Source: Achromobacter spanius
GTDB taxonomy: Bacteria; Pseudomonadota; Gammaproteobacteria; Burkholderiales; Burkholderiaceae_B
Assembly (NCBI RefSeq): GCF_029637605.1
Contig: NZ_CP121261.1
Coordinates: 2,914,001 to 2,978,000, forward strand
Direction of reading: 5' to 3'
DNA length: 64,000 nt
Position numbers and translations under genes: made by a program. This document shows, piece by piece, positions 25,448-33,487 of this stretch. Positions within the stretch are counted from its first letter, which is position 1. Each line of letters begins with the position of its first letter. The notes under the pieces are model-generated. The model was given only the letters and a program-made list of their open reading frames with translations, did no database searches and was not told the origin of the DNA.

Positions 25448-26398
25448 TCAGACCCCCAGATGGCGTCGTGGGTTGAACGGCGCGTCCTGTTGCAGTTTCC
25501 GGTAGGCCGCCTTGGCCGCTTCGCTATCGGCGGGCGGCAGCACCAGGTCCAACACCAGATACAGGTCGCCCGGCGGATCACCCGGGATGCCGCGCCCGCG
25601 CAGCCGCAGCTTGCGGCCATTGCCCGACCCGGCAGGAATAGATACCTCAACCGTGCCCCCCGGCGTGGGCGCATTCACCTGCGAACCCAGCGCGGCTTCC
25701 CAGGGCGCCACCGGCAACGTCATGTACAGATCGCGCCCTTCGGCGCGGTAGCGAGGGTGCGGCTTGAAGCGCACCTCAAGATAAAGGTCGCCATTTTCGC
25801 CGCCGCCGTAGCCGGGCATGCCCTGGCCAGACAGCCGGATGAACTGGCCTTCGCGCACGCCCGCCGGGATGCGCACGCTGAGCGTGCGCGTCTGCAGATG
25901 CGGGCGGCCTTGCGCGTCCGTCTCCATGGCGCGCAGGCTGATGTCGCGCGTGGCGCCATGGATGGCGTCTTCCAGGTCCACCTCGATGGCGGCGTGATGG
26001 TCATCGCCACGCGCACGGAAATCCTGCTGGCCGCCGCCGCCCCGGCCGGCGCGTTGGCCACGGCCGCCGAACAGCGACGAGAAGAACTCGCTGAACTGCG
26101 CCTCGTCGCCAGGCGCCGCGCCCCGGTGAAATTCAAAACCTTCGTCCCAACCAGGCGGCGGCTGGAAACCGCCCTCGGGCGACACGCCCACCGCCAGGTT
26201 GTCGTAGGCCACGCGCTTTTCCTGGTCTCGCAGCACGTCATAGGCTTCGTTGACGTCGCGCATACGGACTTCGGCGTCGCTTTCCTTGCTGACGTCGGGG
26301 TGGTATTTGCGGGCGAGTTTGCGGTAGGCGCGCCGGATCTCGTCTTCCGACGCGCTGCGCTCCACCCCGAGAATGCTGTAGTAGTCCTTGAACTCCAT
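25448..26398 (-). CDS. cbpA: CbpA, DnaJ-like co-chaperone
   Basis: A 316-residue DnaJ-class protein. The J domain spans residues 1-70 with YYSILGVERSASEDEIRRAY and the catalytic HPD in KYHPDVSKES. A Gly/Phe-rich linker (RGQRAGRGGGGQQDF) leads to the two-part C-terminal substrate domain (IPAGVREGQFIRLSGQGMPG ... LRLRGRGIPGDPPGDLYL). There is no zinc-finger, so it is CbpA/DjlA-like and not DnaJ. The ATG at 26398 starts at MEFKDYY as in homologues. It forms an operon with cbpM. Confidence 0.92.
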   Translation of the reverse strand: MEFKDYYSILGVERSASEDEIRRAYRKLARKYHPDVSKESDAEVRMRDVNEAYDVLRDQEKRVAYDNLAVGVSPEGGFQPPPGWDEGFEFHRGAAPGDEAQFSEFFSSLFGGRGQRAGRGGGGQQDFRARGDDHHAAIEVDLEDAIHGATRDISLRAMETDAQGRPHLQTRTLSVRIPAGVREGQFIRLSGQGMPGYGGGENGDLYLEVRFKPHPRYRAEGRDLYMTLPVAPWEAALGSQVNAPTPGGTVEVSIPAGSGNGRKLRLRGRGIPGDPPGDLYLVLDLVLPPADSEAAKAAYRKLQQDAPFNPRRHLGV

Positions 26399-26617
26399 AT
26401 GCCAGCCCACCTTAAAGGTTTCGGCCGCCTGGGGCAGTGCCGCATCCGGCCTTGAATATCAAGAAGATAGGGGTTGCGGACCGATTTTTCAATGCGCAAT
26501 ATCAGACCAAGCCGTGGATGCGACATGTCACGCGAGTGGCGTAGTATCTGTTCCGTAGTATCGAATCTTTACCGGCGGCCAACCTACGGCCGCCTCCACC
26601 CCCACGCAGGATCCACG

Positions 26618-26947
26618 ATGAAGATGAGCAACATCCCCTTCGGCACCACGGACTGGTCCGAAGTTGAACGCACCGAACACGCTGGCGACACGGGCATGGC
26701 CTATTGGCGCACGCGCCAATTCGGCGACCTGCGCGTACGCATGGTGGAATACACGGCGGGCTACCTGGCCGACCACTGGTGCACCAAGGGACACATCCTC
26801 TTCTGTCTGGAAGGCGAGCTGCACACCGAGCTAGAAGACGGCCGCCAATTCGTGTTGACGCCCGGCATGAGCTACCAGGTGGCCGACCAGGCCGAACCGC
26901 ACCGTTCGTCCACGGCCACGGGCGCGAAGCTCTTCATTGTTGACTGA
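26618..26947 (+). CDS. small single-domain cupin protein
   Basis: A 109-residue cupin. The motif ADHWCTKGHILFCLEGELHTELEDG near residue 47 matches the first cupin metal motif (H, H, E), and PGMSYQVADQAEPHRSSTATG carries the second (H near residue 97). It resembles the short DHCW-motif cupins, here written DHWC. Metal-dependent function is likely but the substrate is unknown. The start is the ATG at 26618; upstream sequence in frame is Arg-rich and unconserved. Divergent from cbpA, 219 bp apart. Confidence 0.8.
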   Translation: MKMSNIPFGTTDWSEVERTEHAGDTGMAYWRTRQFGDLRVRMVEYTAGYLADHWCTKGHILFCLEGELHTELEDGRQFVLTPGMSYQVADQAEPHRSSTATGAKLFIVD

Positions 26948-27005
26948 TCTATTGACTGATGCGCCCGCGCCACACGCAAAATTGCCGTTGCGTTACGCTT
27001 TGCAA

Positions 27006-27030
27006 GTCATGCGGCCCAGCGCCGCATGAC
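27006..27030 (+). terminator. Stem-loop after the cupin gene
   Basis: GTCATGCGGC and GCCGCATGAC form a perfect 10-bp stem with loop CCAGC, 59 bp after the cupin stop. No T-run follows. It is a probable transcript end or stabiliser before the next gene. Confidence 0.45.
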
Positions 27031-27075
27031 GAATCATTGCTGCATTGCCAGACCCCCGCCTGACCGGAGACTACA

Positions 27076-27711
27076 TTGGGCGCCCCGATTACCCTATACG
27101 TCGATTCCCAGTTCCTTAGCCCCTACGCCATGTCGGTGTATGTGGCGCTGGCCGAAAAGCAATTGCCTTTCGAAGTGCGCCCCATCGACCTGAACGCGGG
27201 CGAGCAACGGATGCAGCCCTATCAGTGCCGCGCGCTGACCGCGCGTGTGCCGGCGCTGACGCACGAGGACTTCAACCTGACGGAATCCAGCGTCATCACT
27301 GAATACCTGGAAGAAGTCTTTCCCGCCCCCCAACACGCCGCCTTGTACCCGCAAGCAATCCGCCCCCGTGCCCGTGCCCGCCAATTGCAGGCCTGGCTGC
27401 GCAGTGACCTGGCCGCGCTGCGCCAGGAACGTCCCACCGAAACCGTGTTCTACGGCGCGGCGGGCGAGCCCCTGTCCGATGCCGGGCACGCGGCCTTGGC
27501 CAAGCTGGTGCGGGTAGCCAGCTATCTGATTCCCGTGGGCCAGACCACGCTGTTCGACACATGGAGCATTGCCGACCTGGATTTGGCGGTCATGCTCAAG
27601 CGCCTGGCGCTGGACGACCTGCCCGACCCGTTGCGCGCTTATGCCGACGCCCAATGGCAACGCCCGTCCGTTCAGAAATGGCTGGAACACAACGCCGCCG
27701 CGCGCGACTGA
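27076..27711 (+). CDS. yfcF: Glutathione transferase, YfcF-like
   Basis: A 211-residue GST of the YfcF type. The N-terminal domain reads ITLYVDSQFLSPYAMSVYVALAEKQLPFEVRPIDL, with the SPYAMS active-site segment, and the glutathione contact motif VPALTHEDFNLTESSVITEYLEE. E. coli YfcF has peroxidase and GSH-conjugation activity. The start codon is TTG at 27076, supported by CCGGAGA seven bases upstream; no ATG is in a useful position. The alpha-helical C-terminal domain is complete. Confidence 0.83.
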   Translation: MGAPITLYVDSQFLSPYAMSVYVALAEKQLPFEVRPIDLNAGEQRMQPYQCRALTARVPALTHEDFNLTESSVITEYLEEVFPAPQHAALYPQAIRPRARARQLQAWLRSDLAALRQERPTETVFYGAAGEPLSDAGHAALAKLVRVASYLIPVGQTTLFDTWSIADLDLAVMLKRLALDDLPDPLRAYADAQWQRPSVQKWLEHNAAARD

Positions 27712-27905
27712 TAGCGAACCCTTGCCGGCCCATCGACAACAATAAAAAGGGACGGCTTTATTCGCTGCCGATTACCGAGTTTTAACCGTTGAAATGTTGC
27801 GGCGCAGCATTCGTTGCGGTGTAATGGTGAGGTCAACCTAGCCGGCTCCACTTGGGGCCGGTCCGACGGTCTTTCGCCGTCGGGCGCCACTAACAGGAGA
27901 TCGCC

Positions 27906-30473
27906 ATGGCCGATTCCGGCAACGATCGCGTCCCCACCCCGTCCTTCAATCCCTGGACGGCCGCCTACGAATATGCCGTGGATGCCTGGCAACGTGGCGT
28001 GCTCTACGCCGACGTGCTGCGCCAGCGCGGCAACCAGTATCACGAACACATGGCCAAGCGCGCCCCCAACGTGCTGAGCATGGAGTTCGAACTGGTGATG
28101 GATGGCCGCGAGCTGCCCCGCCCCGTCAACTACGGGCTGTTGCGCATCCAGCCGCCCGAAGGCGTGGAAACCGACCCGATCAAGCGCCCCTTCCTGGTGG
28201 TGGACCCGCGCGCCGGGCACGGCCCGGGCATCGGCGGCTTCAAGCCGGAAAGCGAAATCGGCGTGGCGGTCCGCGCGGGGCATCCCTGCTACTTCGCCAC
28301 CTTCCTGCCGCAGCCCATGCCGGAACAGACCGTCGAAGACGTGATGATGGCCGAAGCGCGCTTCCTGGAAGAGATCATCGCGCTGCACCCCGACGCGGAA
28401 GGCAAGCCCGTGGTGGTGGCCAATTGCCAGGCCGGCTGGCAGATCATGATGACAGCCGCCGTCCGCCCCGAATTGTTCGGCCCCATCATCGTGGCCGGCG
28501 CCCCGCTGTCGTACTGGGCAGGCTGGCGCGGCATGAATCCCATGCGCTATTCCGGCGGTTTGTTGGGCGGAAGCTGGTTGACGGCAATGACCAGCGACCT
28601 GGGCAACGGCAAATTCGACGGCGCCTGGCTGGTGCAGAACTTCGAGAACCTGAATCCGGCCAACACCTTGTGGTCCAAGCAGTACAACCTGTATTCCAAG
28701 GTGGACACCGAAGCCGACCGCTACCTGAGCTTTGAAAAATGGTGGGGCGGCCACGTTTTCCTGAACGGCCCCGAAATCCAGTACATCGTCGACAACCTGT
28801 TCGTGGGCAACCGCCTGGCGACCGCGGGCCTGGTCACGTCGGACGGCATCCGTATCGACTTGCGCAATATCCGCTCGCCCATCGTGGTGTTCTGCTCTAA
28901 GGGCGACAACATCACGCCCCCGCCGCAGGCGCTGGGCTGGATTCCCGACCTTTACCAGAACGAGGCCGAAGTGCTGGCGCACGGGCAGACCATCGTCTAT
29001 GCCGTGCACGAGAGCATCGGCCACCTGGGCATCTTCGTGTCGGGCAGCGTGGCCCGCAAGGAGCACCAGGAGTTCACGTCGAACATCGACATGATCGACG
29101 TGTTGCCGCCCGGCATCTACGAGGCTGAAATCGCCGACAAGACGCCCGACACGCCCAATGCCGACCTGGCGTTTGGCAACTACGTACTGTCGTTCGAGCA
29201 GCGCACCCTGGACGATGTGCGCACCATTGTCGACCGCAAGGAAGAAGACGATAAGCGCTTTGCCGCCGTGGCCCGCATCTCGGACATCAACCTGGGCATG
29301 TACCGCAGCTTCATGCAGCCGTGGCTGCGCGCGCTGGTCACGCCGCAATCGGCGGAATGGTCGCAGCGCCTGCATCCGTTGCGCTTGCCGTATGAGTTGA
29401 TCTCGGATCGAAACCCCGCCATTGCCCCCATCGCGAAGGTTGCCGAACAGGTGCGCGAACACCGCCAGCAGGTGTCCGAATCCAACCCCTTCCTGATGGC
29501 GCAGGAAATGTTCTCGAACTGGGTCGAGACCAGCCTGAACATCTGGCAGGAAATGCGCGATTCGGCGGACGAACGCACCTTCATGGGTGTCTACGGTTCG
29601 CCGCTGGTGCAGGACCTGGCCGGCCTGGGCGCGCGCTCCGGCCCGCCGCGCAAGCACCCTGGCGTGTCGCCCGAACACCGCCGCTTCATGGAAGAACGCA
29701 CCGCTGACCTGCGTTCGCTGCTGCAGGAAGGCGGCTTGCGCGTGGCGGCCATCCGCATGCTGCTGTACGTGTCCGGCGCCGAAGGTGGTTTGGACGAACG
29801 CAGCTTTGCGCTGATCCGCAAGGTGCGTGCCGAATCCGACAACGCCATGACGCTGCAGGAGTTCAAGGACACCATCCGCGACCAGGCCTTGATTCTGACG
29901 CTGGATTCCGACGCCGCTATCCAGGCCATGCCGCGCCTGCTGGAGAAGTCGCCCGCCGACGCCATCCGCAGCGCGTTGAAAACCATGAAGCACGTGTTGG
30001 AAGCCGCCGAGCCGCTTAGCCCGGCGGCTCGCGACAGCCTGACCGAAATGGAGCGCATCTTCGAAGCTGCCGAACGCCGTGCGCAGAAGCGCGCCCAGGC
30101 GCCCGCGCCCGCCAGGCTTGAAGCCACACCCGCGCCCACGGCCCCCGCGCTGAGCCTGATCGACGCGGCCGCGCAAGTGCCGTCCAAGGTCGCCAAGCCC
30201 CACCCGGCGGCAGCAAAATCGGCAGCCGCGGAGGCGCCTGAAAAGACCGCCAAGGCGGCGACCAAGGCGGCGCCGAAAGCAGCGTCCAAATCGGCAGCGG
30301 CCAAGCCGGCAGCCAAGCCGGCAGCGAAATCCGCAGCAAAGTCGGCAACCAAGTCGGTGAGCCCATCCGCGACCAAGCCCGCCACGAAGCGCGGCTCGAA
30401 GTCCACCGCTGCTTCCGCTCCCTCCGCCAACACCCCCGGCGCCCGTCAACCCGCCAAGGCCAAGCGCGCATGA
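27906..30473 (+). CDS. DUF3141 protein: PhaC-like alpha/beta hydrolase with lysine-alanine tail
   Basis: An 855-residue DUF3141 protein related to polyhydroxyalkanoate synthases. The core (residues about 60-390) shows a PhaC-like triad: Cys174 in VVANCQAGWQ, an Asp near 333 in SKGDNITPPPQALGW, and a His near 372 in SIGHLGIF. A long helical region follows, then from about residue 735 a tail of repeated AAKSAAKPA-like units, reminiscent of PhaF and histone-H1-like proteins and likely to bind DNA or another polyanion. GGAGA precedes the ATG. It is translationally coupled (4-bp overlap) to an acyl-phosphate transferase, then ackA and fabI. Real activity is unknown; it may act on acyl-CoA or hydroxyacyl thioesters. 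Confidence 0.88.
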   Translation: MADSGNDRVPTPSFNPWTAAYEYAVDAWQRGVLYADVLRQRGNQYHEHMAKRAPNVLSMEFELVMDGRELPRPVNYGLLRIQPPEGVETDPIKRPFLVVDPRAGHGPGIGGFKPESEIGVAVRAGHPCYFATFLPQPMPEQTVEDVMMAEARFLEEIIALHPDAEGKPVVVANCQAGWQIMMTAAVRPELFGPIIVAGAPLSYWAGWRGMNPMRYSGGLLGGSWLTAMTSDLGNGKFDGAWLVQNFENLNPANTLWSKQYNLYSKVDTEADRYLSFEKWWGGHVFLNGPEIQYIVDNLFVGNRLATAGLVTSDGIRIDLRNIRSPIVVFCSKGDNITPPPQALGWIPDLYQNEAEVLAHGQTIVYAVHESIGHLGIFVSGSVARKEHQEFTSNIDMIDVLPPGIYEAEIADKTPDTPNADLAFGNYVLSFEQRTLDDVRTIVDRKEEDDKRFAAVARISDINLGMYRSFMQPWLRALVTPQSAEWSQRLHPLRLPYELISDRNPAIAPIAKVAEQVREHRQQVSESNPFLMAQEMFSNWVETSLNIWQEMRDSADERTFMGVYGSPLVQDLAGLGARSGPPRKHPGVSPEHRRFMEERTADLRSLLQEGGLRVAAIRMLLYVSGAEGGLDERSFALIRKVRAESDNAMTLQEFKDTIRDQALILTLDSDAAIQAMPRLLEKSPADAIRSALKTMKHVLEAAEPLSPAARDSLTEMERIFEAAERRAQKRAQAPAPARLEATPAPTAPALSLIDAAAQVPSKVAKPHPAAAKSAAAEAPEKTAKAATKAAPKAASKSAAAKPAAKPAAKSAAKSATKSVSPSATKPATKRGSKSTAASAPSANTPGARQPAKAKRA

Positions 30474-31414
30474 CACTGCCCACGTCCACGCATTACGACA
30501 CGCTGATCGCACGCGCGCAAACGCTGGAACCGGCCTTCTGCGCCATTGCCCACCCCTGCGACGAACCGTCCTTGTCCGCCGCGCTGGAAGCCCGCGACCT
30601 GGGCCTGTTGCACCCCATTCTGGTGGGTCCGGAAAAGAAGATCCGCGACACGGCCGCCCAGTTCAAGCTGAACCTGGGCGACGCGCGCATTGTTGACGCG
30701 CCCCACAGCCACGCCGCCGCTGAAACGGCCGTGGCGCTGGTACGCAACGGCGAAGCCACGCTGCTGATGAAGGGCAGCCTGCACACCGATGAACTGATGC
30801 ATGAAGTGGTGGCGCGCACCACCGGTTTGCGCACCAGCCGGCGCATCAGCCATGTGTTCATCATGGAAGTGCCCACCTATGCGGGCCCGCTGTTCATCAC
30901 GGACGCGGCCATCAACATCTTCCCCGATCTGGAAACCAAGGCCGACATCATCCGCAACGTGATCGACCTGCATCACGGGCTGGGCTTGGGCGAGCCGCGC
31001 GTGGCCATCCTGTCGGCGGTGGAACAGGTCACGCCCAGCATTCCCAGCACCATCGAAGCGGCCGCCCTGTGCAAGATGGCCGACCGTGGCCAGATCACCG
31101 GCGGCCTGCTGGACGGCCCGCTGGCGCTGGACAACGCCATCAGCCCGGACGCGGCGCGCATCAAGGGCATCCGCTCGCCCGTCGCGGGCGTGGCGCAAGT
31201 GCTGGTGGTGCCCGACCTGGAAGCGGGCAACATGCTGGCCAAGAACCTGACGTTCCTGGCCAACGCTGAAGCGGCCGGCATCGTGCTGGGCGCGCGCGTG
31301 CCCATCATCCTGACCAGCCGCGCCGACAGCCCGCGTTCGCGCCTGGCCTCGTGCGCGGTGGCGGCCATCTACGCGCACCACCTCAGCCAGTTGGCGGCCC
31401 GCCCCCTGGTCTGA
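30470..31414 (+). CDS. Phosphate acetyl/butyryltransferase family protein
   Basis: A 314-residue Pta/Ptb-type enzyme that swaps acyl groups between CoA and phosphate. It carries LHPILVGPEKKIRDTAAQF near residue 45, the phosphate/acyl site region LLMKGSLHTDELMHEVV and SHVFIMEVPTY, and the C-terminal LVVPDLEAGNMLAKNLTFLANAEAAGIVLGARVPI block. Size fits the short bacterial form often annotated as a bifunctional enoyl-CoA hydratase/phosphate acetyltransferase, though no hydratase domain is seen here. It sits between DUF3141 (4-bp overlap) and acetate kinase, so acyl-CoA to acyl-phosphate to acid plus ATP is the likely flow. Confidence 0.9.
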   Translation: MTLPTSTHYDTLIARAQTLEPAFCAIAHPCDEPSLSAALEARDLGLLHPILVGPEKKIRDTAAQFKLNLGDARIVDAPHSHAAAETAVALVRNGEATLLMKGSLHTDELMHEVVARTTGLRTSRRISHVFIMEVPTYAGPLFITDAAINIFPDLETKADIIRNVIDLHHGLGLGEPRVAILSAVEQVTPSIPSTIEAAALCKMADRGQITGGLLDGPLALDNAISPDAARIKGIRSPVAGVAQVLVVPDLEAGNMLAKNLTFLANAEAAGIVLGARVPIILTSRADSPRSRLASCAVAAIYAHHLSQLAARPLV

Positions 31415-31447
31415 CCCGCGTCCCCACCGCTACCGGATCCCAGAGCC

Positions 31448-32659
31448 ATGAGCGAACCTCGCGACACCCGAGATACCAGCGATACCATCCTTGTCATCAA
31501 CGCCGGCAGTTCCAGCATCAAGTTCTACCTGTACGACATCGACGGCAATCACGAACTGGCGCCGCGCCTGGGTGGCCAGTTGGAAGGCATCGGCACCTCG
31601 CACCCGAAGCTGCGGGTACGCGACGCGGCGGGCCAAACCTTGCTGGAACGCGATATTGCGCCCAGCCACGCGCCCGACGTGCCCAACGCCCAGGAAGTGG
31701 TCGGCACCTGGTTAAGCGGCCACCTGGGCGGCGCGCCGCTGGCGGTGGGGCACCGCGTGGTGCATGGCGGGCCGGATCTGTCCGAACCGGTGCTGGTGGA
31801 TGATGCCGTGCTGGCCAAGCTGGATACGTTCACGCCGTTGGCGCCGCTGCATCAACCCAACAACCTGGCGCCCATTCGCGTGATCCGTGAACGCCGCCCG
31901 TGGATACCGCAGGTGGCCTGCTTCGACACGGCGTTTCACCGCAGCCATTCAGACGTGGCCGACCGCTACGCGCTGCCTGAATCGCTGTACCAGGAAGGCG
32001 TGCGCCGCTACGGCTTTCATGGGCTGTCCTACGAGTACATCGCGCAGCGTCTCGGCCAGGCCTTGCCAGACATCGCGCACGGCAAGATCATCGCCGCGCA
32101 CCTGGGCTCGGGCGTGTCCGCCTGCGCCATGCACGAAGGCAAGAGCGTGGACAGCACAATGGGCTTCACCGCGCTGGAAGGGCTGCCCATGGGCACGCGC
32201 CCCGGCCGGCTGGATGCGGGCGTGGTGCTGTGGATGATGGAACGCGGCATGGACCACGACCAGATCGAGCACATGCTCTATCACGACTGCGGCATGAAGG
32301 GCCTGTCGGGCATCAGCAACGACATGCGCGAACTGCTGGCCAGCGATGCGCCATCGGCCCAGCTGGCGCTGAAGTATTTCGCGTGGCGCGTGGCCGAAGG
32401 CATGATCGGCCTGGGCTGCGCCATGAACGGCATCGACGGCATTGTGTTCACCGCCGGCGTGGGCGAGAACTCGCCCCAGATCCGCCAGATGATCGCTGAC
32501 CATTGGGGCTGGCTGGGCATCAAGCTGGACCCGGAACGCAACGCCCACCAAGGGCCGCGCATCTCCAGCGACGACAGCCGCATCGGCGTGTATGTAATCC
32601 GCACGAACGAAGAGCTGGTCATCGCCCAACACACGCTGGCCCTGGTTCGCCAACAATGA
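31448..32659 (+). CDS. ackA: Acetate kinase family protein
   Basis: A 403-residue ASKHA-fold kinase converting acyl-phosphate plus ADP to carboxylate plus ATP. The family start ILVINAGSSSIKFYLYDI, the first signature ACFDTAFHRSHSDVADRYALP, the phosphate-binding IIAAHLGSGVSACAM and FTALEGLPMGTRPGRLDAG motifs, and GIVFTAGVGENSPQIR near the end are all intact. Substrate range (acetate, propionate or longer) cannot be read from the sequence. It follows the acyltransferase by 33 bp. Confidence 0.94.
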   Translation: MSEPRDTRDTSDTILVINAGSSSIKFYLYDIDGNHELAPRLGGQLEGIGTSHPKLRVRDAAGQTLLERDIAPSHAPDVPNAQEVVGTWLSGHLGGAPLAVGHRVVHGGPDLSEPVLVDDAVLAKLDTFTPLAPLHQPNNLAPIRVIRERRPWIPQVACFDTAFHRSHSDVADRYALPESLYQEGVRRYGFHGLSYEYIAQRLGQALPDIAHGKIIAAHLGSGVSACAMHEGKSVDSTMGFTALEGLPMGTRPGRLDAGVVLWMMERGMDHDQIEHMLYHDCGMKGLSGISNDMRELLASDAPSAQLALKYFAWRVAEGMIGLGCAMNGIDGIVFTAGVGENSPQIRQMIADHWGWLGIKLDPERNAHQGPRISSDDSRIGVYVIRTNEELVIAQHTLALVRQQ

Positions 32660-32696
32660 ATGCGCCAAGAATGTGCCAACCGCGAGTGAGCCCACG

Positions 32697-33485
32697 ATGA
32701 ACGCCCCTACCTCGAACGCGGCGTTGCCGCTGGCCGGCAAGCGCGGCCTGGTGACCGGCATCGCCAACGCCGATTCCATTGCCTGGGGCTGCGCCAAGGC
32801 GTTTCGCGCCATGGGCGCCGAACTGGCCGTGACCTATCTGAACGACAAGGCCCTGCCCCACGTCGCGCCGCTGGCCAAGCAGGTGGACGCGCCGCTGCTG
32901 ATGCCGCTGAACCTGCTGAACGAGGGTGAACTGGAAGCGGTGTTCGACCGCGTCACGGCCGAATGGGGCCACCTGGACTTCGTGCTGCACTCCATCGCCT
33001 TCGCCCCGCGCGACGACCTGCATGGCCGCGTGACGGACTGCTCGCGCGAAGGCTTCCTGCAAGCGATGGATGTGTCGTGCTGGTCGTTCATCCGCATGGC
33101 GAAACTGGCCGAACCGCTGATGGCCAAGGGCGGCGCCCTGTTCTGCATGAGCTATTACGGCTCGCAGATGGTGGTGGAGCACTACAACATGATGGGGCCG
33201 GTGAAGGCGGCGCTGGAATCCGCCACGCGCTATCTGGCCGCCGAACTCGGCCCGCAAGGCATCCGCGTACATGCCATTTCGCCCGGGCCGCTGAAGACGC
33301 GCGCCGCCTCCGGCATTGCGGAATTCGACGCGCTGCTGGACCGCGCGCAAGCCAAGGCACCCGCGCGCAGCCTGGTGTCGATTGACGATGTGGGCGAAGC
33401 CACCGCGTGGCTGGCCACCGACGCCGCGCGGCTCATGACAGGGCAGACGCTGTACATCGACGGCGGCTATCACATCATCGATTAG
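32697..33485 (+). CDS. fabI: FabI, enoyl-[acyl-carrier-protein] reductase
   Basis: A 262-residue short-chain dehydrogenase for the last step of fatty acid elongation. The FabI-type cofactor segment GKRGLVTGIANADSIAWGCA is present, as is the FabI active site SYYGSQMVVEHYNMMGPVKAALES with Tyr (about 163) and Lys seven residues later. The start is the ATG at 32697; an upstream frame start would lie only a few bases after the ackA stop. Placement after ackA rather than in a fab cluster suggests a role in the same acyl pathway as the DUF3141 protein, possibly as a secondary FabI. Confidence 0.92.
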   Translation: MNAPTSNAALPLAGKRGLVTGIANADSIAWGCAKAFRAMGAELAVTYLNDKALPHVAPLAKQVDAPLLMPLNLLNEGELEAVFDRVTAEWGHLDFVLHSIAFAPRDDLHGRVTDCSREGFLQAMDVSCWSFIRMAKLAEPLMAKGGALFCMSYYGSQMVVEHYNMMGPVKAALESATRYLAAELGPQGIRVHAISPGPLKTRAASGIAEFDALLDRAQAKAPARSLVSIDDVGEATAWLATDAARLMTGQTLYIDGGYHIID

Positions 33486-33487
33486 GC

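Noticed and set aside
30200..30470. Repetitive AAG/GCC-rich DNA at the end of the DUF3141 gene as a possible CRISPR or satellite array
   Set aside because: The repeats are in frame and encode the lysine-alanine tail; there are no uniform spacers.
27672..30512. Long minus-strand open frame opposite the DUF3141 gene (946 codons)
   Set aside because: It is an antisense shadow: composition is Gly/Arg/Leu-rich without motifs, while the plus strand encodes a recognisable family with proper start.
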